Shown: positions 48,630 through 56,435 of the stretch, piece after piece
How positions within the stretch are numbered: position 1 is the first letter of the stretch
How the letters are laid out: every line of letters starts with the position of its first letter
Assembly (NCBI RefSeq): GCF_030385785.1
Contig: NZ_JAUEDK010000021.1
Location: 1 to 64,000, forward strand
DNA length: 64,000 nt
Origin: Crenobacter oryzisoli
GTDB taxonomy: Bacteria; Pseudomonadota; Gammaproteobacteria; Burkholderiales; Chromobacteriaceae
Direction of reading: 5' to 3'
The notes under the pieces: generated by a model
Databases searched by the model: none
What the model was told of the DNA's origin: nothing
What the model saw: only the letters and a program-made list of their open reading frames with translations
Translations under genes and position numbers: made by a program

Positions 48630-49499
48630 ATGTCCAACCAAGTATTTAGCTCACATTTCCCGACCCCGTGGCGTCCCCTAGCGGTGATGCTGCTGGCCTC
48701 GCTCGCCGTGCACATGCTGTTGCTGGTGATGCGTCCGCTCAGCTGGCAGCCAAGCCTGCCCCCGCCGCCGGCGCGACTCTCCGTGACGCTGGCCTCCCCG
48801 ATGCCCAAGTCGGCGCCGCCTGCCGAACAGGTCGTACCGCCGGCTGCTGCGGTGCCGCCGCCGGTGATCAGCCATCGTCTCCCTGCCCAGCCATCGCGCA
48901 AGGTCCCGGTGCATCATGTCGCACCGCCCAAGCCGGCGCCGAGCCGCCTCGATACACCACCGGCGACACCGAACCTCCCCCGCCCAGCCAGGCACGCGCG
49001 TCCCGCCCAGGCCGAGCCAGACAGCCCCGCCCCGACCGGTAGCGGCCATTTCAGCGCACAGAGTCTGCTTGCCCAGGGCCGCAATGCCGCCCGCGCACTC
49101 GACGGCTCGGACGACGACAGCGCCACCGACTCCAGCAGCAATGGAGCCCGCCAGTTGCTGGTCTATGGCCGCAGCGCCACCGGTGTCGAGTGGAAGAGCT
49201 ATGTCGAGGCGTGGCGGCTGAAGATGGAGCGGCTGGGCACACTCAACTACCCGGAGGTTGCGCGTGACCAGGAGGCATCGCTCGAGCTGGCGGTAGTGAT
49301 CGACAGCAGCGGTGCCTTGCGCTCCGTGAAGCTGCGCCGCGGCTCCGGTCAGCCAGCCATCAATCAGGCGGCGATCGATCTCGTGAAAATGGCTGCGCCG
49401 TTCGCACCATTCCCTGCGCAGCTGGCAGCGCGCGCCAATGCGCTGGAAATCGTCCGCCGCTGGAACTTCACCCGCGACAACCGCTTCGCTGGCGGCTAA
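48630..49499 (+). CDS. TonB-like energy-transducing protein
   Basis: 289 residues. One membrane anchor (about residues 17-36) is followed by a proline-rich periplasmic linker of ~100 residues and a TonB C-terminal domain (WRLKMERLGTLNYPEVARDQEASLELAVVIDSSGALRSVKLRRGSGQPAIN...IVRRWNFTR). No exbB/exbD or receptor gene lies next to it, so its partners must be elsewhere. The ribosome site is poor (GGGTTTTTTC). Confidence 0.88.
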   Translation: MSNQVFSSHFPTPWRPLAVMLLASLAVHMLLLVMRPLSWQPSLPPPPARLSVTLASPMPKSAPPAEQVVPPAAAVPPPVISHRLPAQPSRKVPVHHVAPPKPAPSRLDTPPATPNLPRPARHARPAQAEPDSPAPTGSGHFSAQSLLAQGRNAARALDGSDDDSATDSSSNGARQLLVYGRSATGVEWKSYVEAWRLKMERLGTLNYPEVARDQEASLELAVVIDSSGALRSVKLRRGSGQPAINQAAIDLVKMAAPFAPFPAQLAARANALEIVRRWNFTRDNRFAGG

Positions 49500-49526
49500 G
49501 CTAGCCGTTTGTTCCGGAGAGATGCC

Positions 49527-49898
49527 ATGTACGAAGTCAACCGCAGCCTCGCGCTGATCAAACCGAAGGCACCGTTCCTGGCCTGGCTGCAGGGGTTGCC
49601 AGGCAGCCATGTCGCCGCGCTGCCCCTGGCCGAACTGCAAAAGGGCTGCAACGGCCTGCTGGTACCGCCGGCCGACGATGCCGACGAGGCGCGAGCCTTT
49701 GTCATCGAGCAGTACGCCAGCCTGTTCGCCGCCGAACTGGCCGACTGGTGCGAGGACGAGGCGCTGTGGCCAACCCCGCTGACCCCGGCGCTGTTCGCCG
49801 AGTGGTTCGACATCGAGATCCACCCGGTGCTGACCGACCTGGTCGACGAGGCGCTGGAGCGCGAAGCCTTCGTGCCGTTCGACCTGCCGGAAGCCTGA
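49527..49898 (+). CDS. Conserved acidic protein of unknown function
   Basis: 123 residues, soluble and acidic, with no signal peptide or membrane segment. It begins MYEVNRSLALIKPKAPFLAWL and has a helical middle (DEARAFVIEQYASLFAAELADWCEDEALWP). I do not recognise the family. GGAGA lies upstream of the ATG. It is 28 nt after tonB and 16 nt before a VOC-family gene, so it may be co-expressed with both. Confidence 0.75.
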   Translation: MYEVNRSLALIKPKAPFLAWLQGLPGSHVAALPLAELQKGCNGLLVPPADDADEARAFVIEQYASLFAAELADWCEDEALWPTPLTPALFAEWFDIEIHPVLTDLVDEALEREAFVPFDLPEA

Positions 49899-49913
49899 AG
49901 CGAGATTCCGCCC

Positions 49914-50303
49914 ATGCCCGCCCTCGGCCTCGATCACTACAATCTGCGCGCCCCGCGCGCGCTGCTCGACGAGCTGAGGGCGTTCTACATCGCCGCCGTC
50001 GGTCTCGCCGACGGGCCGCGCCCGCCGTTCGCACGCTTCGGCTACTGGCTGTACGCCGGGACCGAGCCGGTGCTGCATCTGACCGAAGCGTCCCCCGATG
50101 AGATGCGTATCGTGCATGCCGGCGGCACCTTCGACCACGTCGCGTTTCACGCGACCAACCCGACGGCCATGGCAGCCCAGCTCGATGCGCTCGGCATCGC
50201 CTACCAGCAAGCGGTGGTACCGGGCAGCGGCGTGCGCCAGCTGTTCTTCCTCGACCCGGCCGGCAACGGCGTGGAACTGAATTTCGCCGCCCCAACAGAA
50301 TAA
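49914..50303 (+). CDS. VOC family (glyoxalase/bleomycin resistance/dioxygenase) protein
   Basis: 129 residues with the paired beta-alpha-beta-beta-beta modules of the vicinal oxygen chelate fold: LGLDHYNLRAPRALLDELRAFYIAAVGL (metal His), FDHVAFHATNPTAMAAQLDALGIAY and QLFFLDPAGNGVELNF (metal Glu). Substrate unknown. Confidence 0.88.
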   Translation: MPALGLDHYNLRAPRALLDELRAFYIAAVGLADGPRPPFARFGYWLYAGTEPVLHLTEASPDEMRIVHAGGTFDHVAFHATNPTAMAAQLDALGIAYQQAVVPGSGVRQLFFLDPAGNGVELNFAAPTE

Positions 50304-50390
50304 ACGCGACCCGGCCAGCCCGGCCGAAGGTCGCGACACCCGCCGGCAGACACTGCGCCGGCCCCATCACGAGAAAGCAAGGGGAAACAC

Positions 50391-50798
50391 ATGACTCACA
50401 GTACGACGATCAAGGTCCGCGGCTATCACCTCGACCTGTATGGCCACGTCAACAACGCCCGCTACCTGGAGTTCCTCGAGGAAGCACGCTGGAGCTTCTT
50501 CGAAGAACGCGGCGACCTGCCGTGGTTCCTGCAGTCGGGCCTGGCGCTGGTGGTGGTCAACATCAATATCGACTACCGGCGCGCGGCGACGATGAACGAG
50601 GTGCTGGCGATCGATACCTCGGTAAAGAGCGTCGGCCGACGCAGCGCGGTGATGCACCAGGTGGTGCGCATCGACGGCAGTGACACCGTGGTCGCCGAAG
50701 CGGACGTGACCTTTGTCGTGTACGATGGCCAACAACAGAAAGCCGTGCCGCTCGAGGGAACCCTGAAGGAACTTCTCGAAGCGATGCAGGACGAATGA
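50391..50798 (+). CDS. Hotdog-fold acyl-CoA thioesterase (4HBT/YbgC type)
   Basis: 135 residues. The catalytic segment VRGYHLDLYGHVNNARYLEFLEEARW (Asp and GHVNN) and the central strand region VVNINIDYRRAATMNEVLAIDT are typical of 4-hydroxybenzoyl-CoA/YbgC thioesterases. AAGGGG precedes the ATG. It is followed by a TlpA-like gene after 26 nt. Confidence 0.9.
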   Translation: MTHSTTIKVRGYHLDLYGHVNNARYLEFLEEARWSFFEERGDLPWFLQSGLALVVVNINIDYRRAATMNEVLAIDTSVKSVGRRSAVMHQVVRIDGSDTVVAEADVTFVVYDGQQQKAVPLEGTLKELLEAMQDE

Positions 50799-50824
50799 TC
50801 CACCCCCATGCTTGAACGACTGCG

Positions 50825-51316
50825 ATGAAGAAGGTTTTGTTTGCCCTGATCGGCGTGGCTGTAGCCGCACTGGTCGCGTACACCGTGTTTTTCGACAAGG
50901 AGTCGGCCCCCGAGGTCAGCTACACCTCGCTGACCGGTCAGACCGCCAGCACCAGCTCGCTGAAGGGCAAGGTGGTACTGGTCAATTTCTGGGCGACCAG
51001 CTGTACCGGCTGCGTGGCCGAGATGGCGAAGCTGAAAGCGACGCACGAGCGCTACGCGCCGCAGGGCTACGAAACCGTGGCGGTGGCGATGAGCTACGAC
51101 CCGCCCAACTATGTGAAGGCCTTCGTCACCGACAACAAGCTGCCGTTCTTCGTCACCCTCGACACCAACGGCGCCATCGCCAAGGCCTTCGGCGACATCC
51201 AGCTCGCGCCGACCACCTTCCTGATCGACAAGCACGGCAAGGTGATCAAGCGCTACGTCGGCGAACCGAACTTCGCCGAGCTGCGCGGCCTGATCGAGCA
51301 GGCGCTGAAGGCGTAG
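50825..51316 (+). CDS. TlpA/ResA-like thioredoxin-fold lipoprotein-less exported protein
   Basis: 163 residues. An N-terminal anchor or uncleaved signal (about residues 3-22) is followed by a thioredoxin-like domain of TlpA type with NFWATSCTGCVAEMAKL (redox CxxC) and the cis-Pro loop LAPTTFLID. It probably reduces disulfides in the periplasm, for example during cytochrome c maturation or oxidative repair. Its terminator is split by a MITE. Confidence 0.92.
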   Translation: MKKVLFALIGVAVAALVAYTVFFDKESAPEVSYTSLTGQTASTSSLKGKVVLVNFWATSCTGCVAEMAKLKATHERYAPQGYETVAVAMSYDPPNYVKAFVTDNKLPFFVTLDTNGAIAKAFGDIQLAPTTFLIDKHGKVIKRYVGEPNFAELRGLIEQALKA

Positions 51317-51330
51317 GCTGTTCCTGCAAG

Positions 51331-51492
51331 CAAAAAGCCCCGCATCGCGGTAATGCCGTTCACTTAAGCCGTTCAGTCCGGATTTTAGCTTCGAAGAACG
51401 CTTGGAAGTAACAAAAAAGCACCGTTTTTCCACCTTGGTGGGCGGTGCTTTTTCCTTAAGTGAACGGCATTACCGCATCGCGGGGTTTTTTT
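51331..51492 (+). terminator. Rho-independent terminator split by a MITE insertion
   Basis: Removing the element and one target-site copy restores AAAAAGCCCCGCATCGCGGGG followed by seven T, a classical hairpin between tlpA and moeB. The two half-sites now lie at 51331-51350 and 51473-51492. Confidence 0.85.
51351..51472 (+). mobile_element. 122 bp IS4-like MITE with 11 bp target duplication
   Basis: The terminal inverted repeats are TAATGCCGTTCACTTAAG (18 bp, perfect). The flanks repeat CCGCATCGCGG (51340-51350 and 51473-51483). From memory, IS4 ends begin TAATGCCGATCAGTTAAG and IS4 makes 11-13 bp duplications, so ends (16/18) and target size both fit. There is no transposase frame. Inside, AAAAAGCACCG / CGGTGCTTTTT (51414-51424 with 51443-51453) plus an inner CCACC/GGTGG stem form a bidirectional terminator-like hairpin. 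Confidence 0.9.
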
Positions 51493-51516
51493 GTTGCTTC
51501 GGCCAATGCCGTCGGT

Positions 51517-52278
51517 TCAGGCCGGACGGTTCGCGCACACCGGACAGGCCGGGTCGCGGGGTACCTTCATCGCGCGGAACTCGCCCGACAGTGCCTCGTA
51601 CAGCGTCAACCGCCCCAGGGTCGGCCGTATCCCGGCCAACAGCTTGATCGCCTCGACCGCCTGCAGGCAGCCGACCACGCCAACCAGCGGCGCCAGCACG
51701 CCAAAGGTGGCGCACGGCCCGTCGCTGGCCTCGCCCTCGTCCGGGAACAGGCAGTGGTAGCACGGCGACGCCGCGTCGCGCGTGTCGAACACCGCCAGCT
51801 GACCGGAGAAGCGCACCGCCGCGCCGGACACCAGCGGCACCCCGGCGGCGACGCAAGCGGCGTTCACCGCGTGGCGGGTGGCGAAGTTGTCGCAGCAGTC
51901 GAGCACCACATCGTGCTCGGCCACCCGTTCGGCCAACGCGGCCGCATCGAGCCGCGCCGCCAGCGGCACGATGCGGATGTCCGGGTTCATTGCGCGCATG
52001 CGCCGCGCCGCCGACTCGGCCTTGTTGACGCCGAGGCTCGCCATATCGTGCGCGATCTGGCGCTGCAGATTGGTCAGCTCGACCTCGTCGTCGTCGGCGA
52101 TGGTGATGGTGCCGACGCCGGCACTGGCCAGGTACAGCGCCACCGGCGAGCCGAGCCCGCCCGCGCCGACCACCAGCGCGCGGGCGCCGAGGAGGCGCTG
52201 CTGGCCCTCGATATCGATTTCCGGCAGCAGGATATGGCGGCTGTAGCGCAGCAGCGCCTGGTCGTTGAGTTCAGTCAT
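51517..52278 (-). CDS. moeB: MoeB/ThiF-family adenylyltransferase
   Basis: A 253-residue E1-like enzyme that adenylates the C-terminus of a sulfur-carrier protein (MoaD or ThiS). The motifs are RYSRHILLPEIDIEGQQRL, GAGGLGSPVALYLASAGVG, DDDEVELTNLQRQ, DCCDNFATR and two zinc pairs, CYHC and CPVC. The start MTELNDQALLRYSRH is family-typical. MoeB and ThiF cannot be told apart with certainty; the isolated context favours MoeB/HesA. Confidence 0.92.
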   Translation of the reverse strand: MTELNDQALLRYSRHILLPEIDIEGQQRLLGARALVVGAGGLGSPVALYLASAGVGTITIADDDEVELTNLQRQIAHDMASLGVNKAESAARRMRAMNPDIRIVPLAARLDAAALAERVAEHDVVLDCCDNFATRHAVNAACVAAGVPLVSGAAVRFSGQLAVFDTRDAASPCYHCLFPDEGEASDGPCATFGVLAPLVGVVGCLQAVEAIKLLAGIRPTLGRLTLYEALSGEFRAMKVPRDPACPVCANRPA

Positions 52279-52429
52279 GATTGGGTCTGGAATGAGGAAG
52301 CCGGGGCGGGCAGAGGGCAACGGCGACAGGAGAACAATTCTAGTTCAAGACGCCCTGCCGGTATACGCGACAACGCCCGGCCGGCCCCGTGCAAAATGGG
52401 GCGGACCGGGCGTGTCATCCCTGCGCGGC

Positions 52430-53710
52430 TCAGGACGAGGACGGTTCCTCGGCGGTGCGACGCGAGAACTTGATCCCCAGCTGTTTGAGCTTGCGGTACA
52501 AGTGCGTCCGCTCCAGGCCGACCTTCAGCGCCACCCGGCTCATATTGCCGTTCTCGAGCGTGATGTGGTACTCGAAATAGCGGCGCTCCAGCTGCTCGCG
52601 CAGCTCGCGCAGCGGCAGGTTGAAGTCGAAGCCGGTCTCTTCCACCGGTTTCTCGTGCTTGAACTGCGCCAGCACCTTGCTGACCTCCGGCGCATCGATC
52701 GCGTCGGCCTCGGCGGTCAGCGCGATGCTCTTCAGGATGCTCCGAAGCTGCTCGAGGTTGCCCGGCCAGTCGTACTGGCGCAGCGCGTTCAGCGCCGCGG
52801 TGGTCAGCTTGCGCGGCGGCACCTGCTTGGACTCGACCAGCTCGGTCAGCAGCTGCTCGGCCAGGTGGATGATGTCCTCGGCGTGCTCGCGCAGCGGCGG
52901 GATCGGCACGATCACGCTGGAGAGCGCGGTCAGCAGGCGGTTGTCGCACTCCGGGTCGACCAGCAGCTCCTGCAGCGGGCGGCTGCACGAGCACACCAGC
53001 CGCACGTTGAAGCGGTCGAGCTTGGAGAGCAGGAACAGCAGGCCCTGCTGGATGCGGCGCGGATACTGGCCGATCTCGGGCAGGAACAGCACGCCGTTAT
53101 TGGCTTTCTGCAAGAGCTCCAGCGGCGCGTCGGCGAGCTGCTCGAGCTTGGCCGGCGTCACCCATGGCGTGTTGCCCTGATGGAAGAAACGCGCCACCAG
53201 TTCGAAGCCGGACCCCGGCTCGCCGGTCAACAACACCGGCGACTTGACCTTGGACACCCGCTCGAGCTGGCGTTTCAGCTCCTGGATCGGTTCGCTCTTG
53301 CCGAGCTTGTCGAGCGACAGTGAGGTGTTGGCCTGCATGTCGCCGTATTTGAGGCCGCGCTGCACCGTCGCCAGCAGTTTCTGCAGCGCGATCGGTTTTT
53401 CCAGGAAGTCGAACGCGCCGATGCGGGTCGCCTCGACCGCGGTGTCGATGCTGGCGTGGCCCGACATCATCACCACCGGCATGTTCAGCTGGCCGGACTT
53501 CGCCCACTCCTTGAGCAGGGTCACCCCGTCGCAGTCCGGCATCCAGATGTCCAACAGCACCAGCGCCGGGCGGATCTGGTTGCGCAACTGGCGCGCCACC
53601 TCGGCGTTTTCGGCCAGAGCGACCGAATAACCCTCGTCCTGCAAAATCTCCGACAGAAGCTCGCGAATGCCGATTTCGTCATCGACAATCAAGATATCGC
53701 TGCTACGCAT
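52430..53710 (-). CDS. ntrX: NtrX-like response regulator with degenerate AAA+ domain
   Basis: 426 residues. The receiver domain has DD, phospho-Asp in LLDIWMPDCDG, the Thr/Ser position MMSGHAS and the Lys in LEKPI. A reduced AAA+ domain has GEPGSGFE in place of GESGTGKE (Walker A lysine lost), LFLPEI in place of LFLDEI (Walker B Asp lost) and no GAFTGA loop. A Fis-type HTH follows (MSRVALKVGLERTHLYRKLKQLGI). It therefore probably regulates sigma-70 promoters rather than activating sigma-54. The start overlaps the ntrY stop by one base (TAATG). Confidence 0.92.
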   Translation of the reverse strand: MRSSDILIVDDEIGIRELLSEILQDEGYSVALAENAEVARQLRNQIRPALVLLDIWMPDCDGVTLLKEWAKSGQLNMPVVMMSGHASIDTAVEATRIGAFDFLEKPIALQKLLATVQRGLKYGDMQANTSLSLDKLGKSEPIQELKRQLERVSKVKSPVLLTGEPGSGFELVARFFHQGNTPWVTPAKLEQLADAPLELLQKANNGVLFLPEIGQYPRRIQQGLLFLLSKLDRFNVRLVCSCSRPLQELLVDPECDNRLLTALSSVIVPIPPLREHAEDIIHLAEQLLTELVESKQVPPRKLTTAALNALRQYDWPGNLEQLRSILKSIALTAEADAIDAPEVSKVLAQFKHEKPVEETGFDFNLPLRELREQLERRYFEYHITLENGNMSRVALKVGLERTHLYRKLKQLGIKFSRRTAEEPSSS

Positions 53711-55818
53711 TAAGCCTCCAGCAACGGCAAGGTGATAAGAATGCGCGCGCCATGTGGTTCGGCGTTGCTAAGCGTGATCGCACCGTGATGTTCCTCTATT
53801 ATTTTTTTCACCACTGCCAAACCGAGACCAGTCCCCTTTGGCTTGTTGGTCACGTAGGGCTCGAAAGCGCGCGGCAGGATGTCGGGGCTGAAACCCGACC
53901 CGCTGTCCTCGACGCACAGTTGCGCCTCATGGCCAACCAGACGGCTGCTAATGTGAATCATCGGGATGTCAACGTCAAGGACCGCATCCTGTGCGTTTTG
54001 CAACAGATTATGCAGCACTTGGCGCAACAATGCCGCATCGCCCATGATCCGGAGCGGCCCGGCGACGAGGTCGACCCGTAGCGCCGGGTTAGCCTCATAC
54101 AGCGTCAGCACCTCGCGTATCACCCCGTTCACATCGAGCGGCGACAGCTGTGTGCGCGGCGCGCGGGCGTAGTCGCGGAACGCATCGACCATGCCCTTGA
54201 GCGCTCCCACCTGCTTGACGATGGTGTCGGTCGAACGGCGCAGCATGTCGGCATCGGGGCCGGCGAGCTTGTCGGACAGCTTCATCGCCAGACGCTCGGC
54301 GGCGAGCTGGATAGGCGTCAGCGGGTTGCGGATCTCATGTGCGAGCCGCTTGGCGACCTCGCCCCACGCGGCGTCGCGCTGGGCGCGCAATAGCTCGGTG
54401 ATGTCGTCGAACACCACCACATAGCCGCTGCCCGAGCGCTCCGGCAGCGGCGTGCCGCGCGCCAGCAGGATCAGCGATTCTTTCGGCGTCACATAGTCGA
54501 ACTGTTGCTGCCACTGGCCCTTCTTGGCGCTGGCGGCCTTCTCGCGCACGATGTCGATCAGCGGCGACATGGCCGGCTTCAGCGTCGCCCAGGCGGTAAA
54601 CGGTTCGGCTACCAGTTCGGAGAAATCGATGCCGAGAATGTGCGCCGCGCTGGTATTGGCCGCACGCAGATGCCAACTGGCGTCGAACGCGATCACCCCG
54701 GCGGTCAGGTTGGCGAGGATGCTCTCCAGGTAGAGCTTGGCCGCCTCCTCTTGGCGGCGGTTCTCGTCGGCGCTGTGGCGCGCCTCCTCGAGCTGTTGCG
54801 TCATCCGGTTGAACAAGGTCGTCAGCATGCCCAGCTCGTCGCGCCGGTACACCGGGTGACGTTTGGAGAAGTCGCCCTGCGCCACCGCCCGGGTACCGGC
54901 GGCCAGCTCCGACAGCGGTGCGGATAGCCGCTCGGACAGGAACAGCGCGAACGCCAGCGCCGCGGTCAGCGCCAACAGGAACGAGAGCAGCAGCGTCAGC
55001 ATGTAGAAGGTCTTCAGCCCGTCGCGCGAGATCAGGAGCTGACGGTACTCGGAGCGGGCATTCTCGATCAGCGAGGCGTCACGGGCGATGCGGTCGGGCG
55101 CGCTCTGGCGCACCGCCAGGATGCGCGGCTGATCGTCGAGCGTGCGATAGCTCGCCAGCACGCGCAGCACCAGGCTGCGGTCGCCCTCGTTCTCTATCGT
55201 CTCCAGCGGTCGGCGCAGCGTGACCTGACGGATCGCCTCGCGAGATGGCGGCACCGGGACCGCGGACGCCTGGGCGGCAGCGAAGCCGATCAGCTGGCCG
55301 TCACGGCTGAACACCGACACCTCCGACAGGCCAAGCTGTTCGCGCAGTCGCTCCAGCCGCGACGGCAGCAGGCCGTCCGGCGTATCGGACACATCGTCGA
55401 GGATCACGCGCGACTTGCGCGACACATCCTCAAGCATCGCATGGAGCGCGTTGCGACCGAGATCCAGGCCGCGGTCGAGCGCGCTCTCCACCCGCACGTC
55501 GAACCAGCTTTCGATGCTGCGCGTCAGAAACTGCGCCGAGATAGTGAACACCAGCACGCCGGGCATCAATGCCACCAGCGCGAACATCACGGTGAGCTTC
55601 TGCGTCAGCTTGGCGCCGAACTCGCGCTGCTTCAGGCGGCGGCGCAGCCTGAGCAACTGGCGGGCGATCACGCCGACCAGGCCGGTCAACAAGAGCGCGT
55701 TCAGGCCGAACACCCACCAGTAATATTCGGCCAACTTCGAGGTATTACCGGTGGACAGCGCCAACAGGTAGAGCAGGATGGTGCCGAGCGTGGCGACGGC
55801 GAGGATGACCTGGCGCAT
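53710..55818 (-). CDS. ntrY: NtrY-like sensor histidine kinase
   Basis: 702 residues. Two N-terminal membrane segments and a third before a periplasmic sensor region are followed by another segment near 300 and a HAMP domain (LSERLSAPLSELAAGTRAVAQGDF). A PAS domain, the HisKA box LAHEIRNPLTPIQLAAERL and a HATPase_c domain (N box LLQNAQDAV, G boxes DSGSGFSPD and GTGLGLAVVKKI) complete the kinase. It partners NtrX. NtrYX systems sense redox/nitrogen-related cues in related bacteria. The start overlaps the stop of the DUF4390 gene by one base. Confidence 0.95.
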   Translation of the reverse strand: MRQVILAVATLGTILLYLLALSTGNTSKLAEYYWWVFGLNALLLTGLVGVIARQLLRLRRRLKQREFGAKLTQKLTVMFALVALMPGVLVFTISAQFLTRSIESWFDVRVESALDRGLDLGRNALHAMLEDVSRKSRVILDDVSDTPDGLLPSRLERLREQLGLSEVSVFSRDGQLIGFAAAQASAVPVPPSREAIRQVTLRRPLETIENEGDRSLVLRVLASYRTLDDQPRILAVRQSAPDRIARDASLIENARSEYRQLLISRDGLKTFYMLTLLLSFLLALTAALAFALFLSERLSAPLSELAAGTRAVAQGDFSKRHPVYRRDELGMLTTLFNRMTQQLEEARHSADENRRQEEAAKLYLESILANLTAGVIAFDASWHLRAANTSAAHILGIDFSELVAEPFTAWATLKPAMSPLIDIVREKAASAKKGQWQQQFDYVTPKESLILLARGTPLPERSGSGYVVVFDDITELLRAQRDAAWGEVAKRLAHEIRNPLTPIQLAAERLAMKLSDKLAGPDADMLRRSTDTIVKQVGALKGMVDAFRDYARAPRTQLSPLDVNGVIREVLTLYEANPALRVDLVAGPLRIMGDAALLRQVLHNLLQNAQDAVLDVDIPMIHISSRLVGHEAQLCVEDSGSGFSPDILPRAFEPYVTNKPKGTGLGLAVVKKIIEEHHGAITLSNAEPHGARILITLPLLEA

Positions 55819-56435
55819 CAGCCGGCTCCGGCCGGGTGCGCCGGCAATATGGTCAGGTCGGCCCATCCCGAGGACAGCGCCCAGTCGGACGAGCCGAGCG
55901 CGTTGAACTGGAACGGCTTGGGCAGCTCGCCGAAGTCGAGCATCAGCCTCACCCGGCCGGCGACGTCGCCGGGCTTCAGGCCATCGAGCGTGCCCGAATC
56001 GAGCACCCGCCAACCGGTGATCGCACCGGTGGCGTTGAGCGCCTCGTTCAGCGTTGCGTAGTGATTGGCGAGGCTGCCGATCGAGACGCGATAGCGATTG
56101 GTCAGGCTGTGGTAACTGAGCTTGAAGTCGATCGAAGCGGTCGGATCGAACCAGCTGCCGAGTTTCAGCCGGTAGGCAGTGAGGCGTGGACGGGTCAGCT
56201 CGAACTCGAGCCGGAAATTCAACACCACGCCCTGCGCAAGCGCCTGAGACAGGGTGGCAGGCAGGCGCAGCCCGAAGCGGGTGCTCAGCGACAGCTGACC
56301 GTCGCTGGTCATCTCGGCCTCGGCGCGGCGCACCTCGATCGACTCGGCACGGCTAATCAGCGGCACCAACGCCAGCCCGACCAGCAGGACGAGCAGGTTA
56401 ATGCTTTTCAAGCAGCGCGTAATAAAAGCCGTCAT
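55818..56435 (-). CDS. DUF4390 exported protein
   Basis: 205 residues. The signal peptide is MTAFITRCLKSINLLVLLVG...LISRA (about residue 31) and the mature part is beta-rich (VVLNFRLEFELTRPRLTAYRLKLGSWFDPTASIDFKLSYHSLTNRYRVSIG). DUF4390 genes commonly sit just before ntrY in betaproteobacteria, so it may supply or modulate a periplasmic signal. It overlaps the 3' end of rsmB by 38 nt. Confidence 0.88.
   Translation of the reverse strand: MTAFITRCLKSINLLVLLVGLALVPLISRAESIEVRRAEAEMTSDGQLSLSTRFGLRLPATLSQALAQGVVLNFRLEFELTRPRLTAYRLKLGSWFDPTASIDFKLSYHSLTNRYRVSIGSLANHYATLNEALNATGAITGWRVLDSGTLDGLKPGDVAGRVRLMLDFGELPKPFQFNALGSSDWALSSGWADLTILPAHPAGAG

Noticed and set aside
51351-51472. Remnant of a transposase coding sequence
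   Set aside because: The 122 bp between perfect ends hold no open frame of use and are mostly a terminator-like hairpin, so a MITE is the better description.
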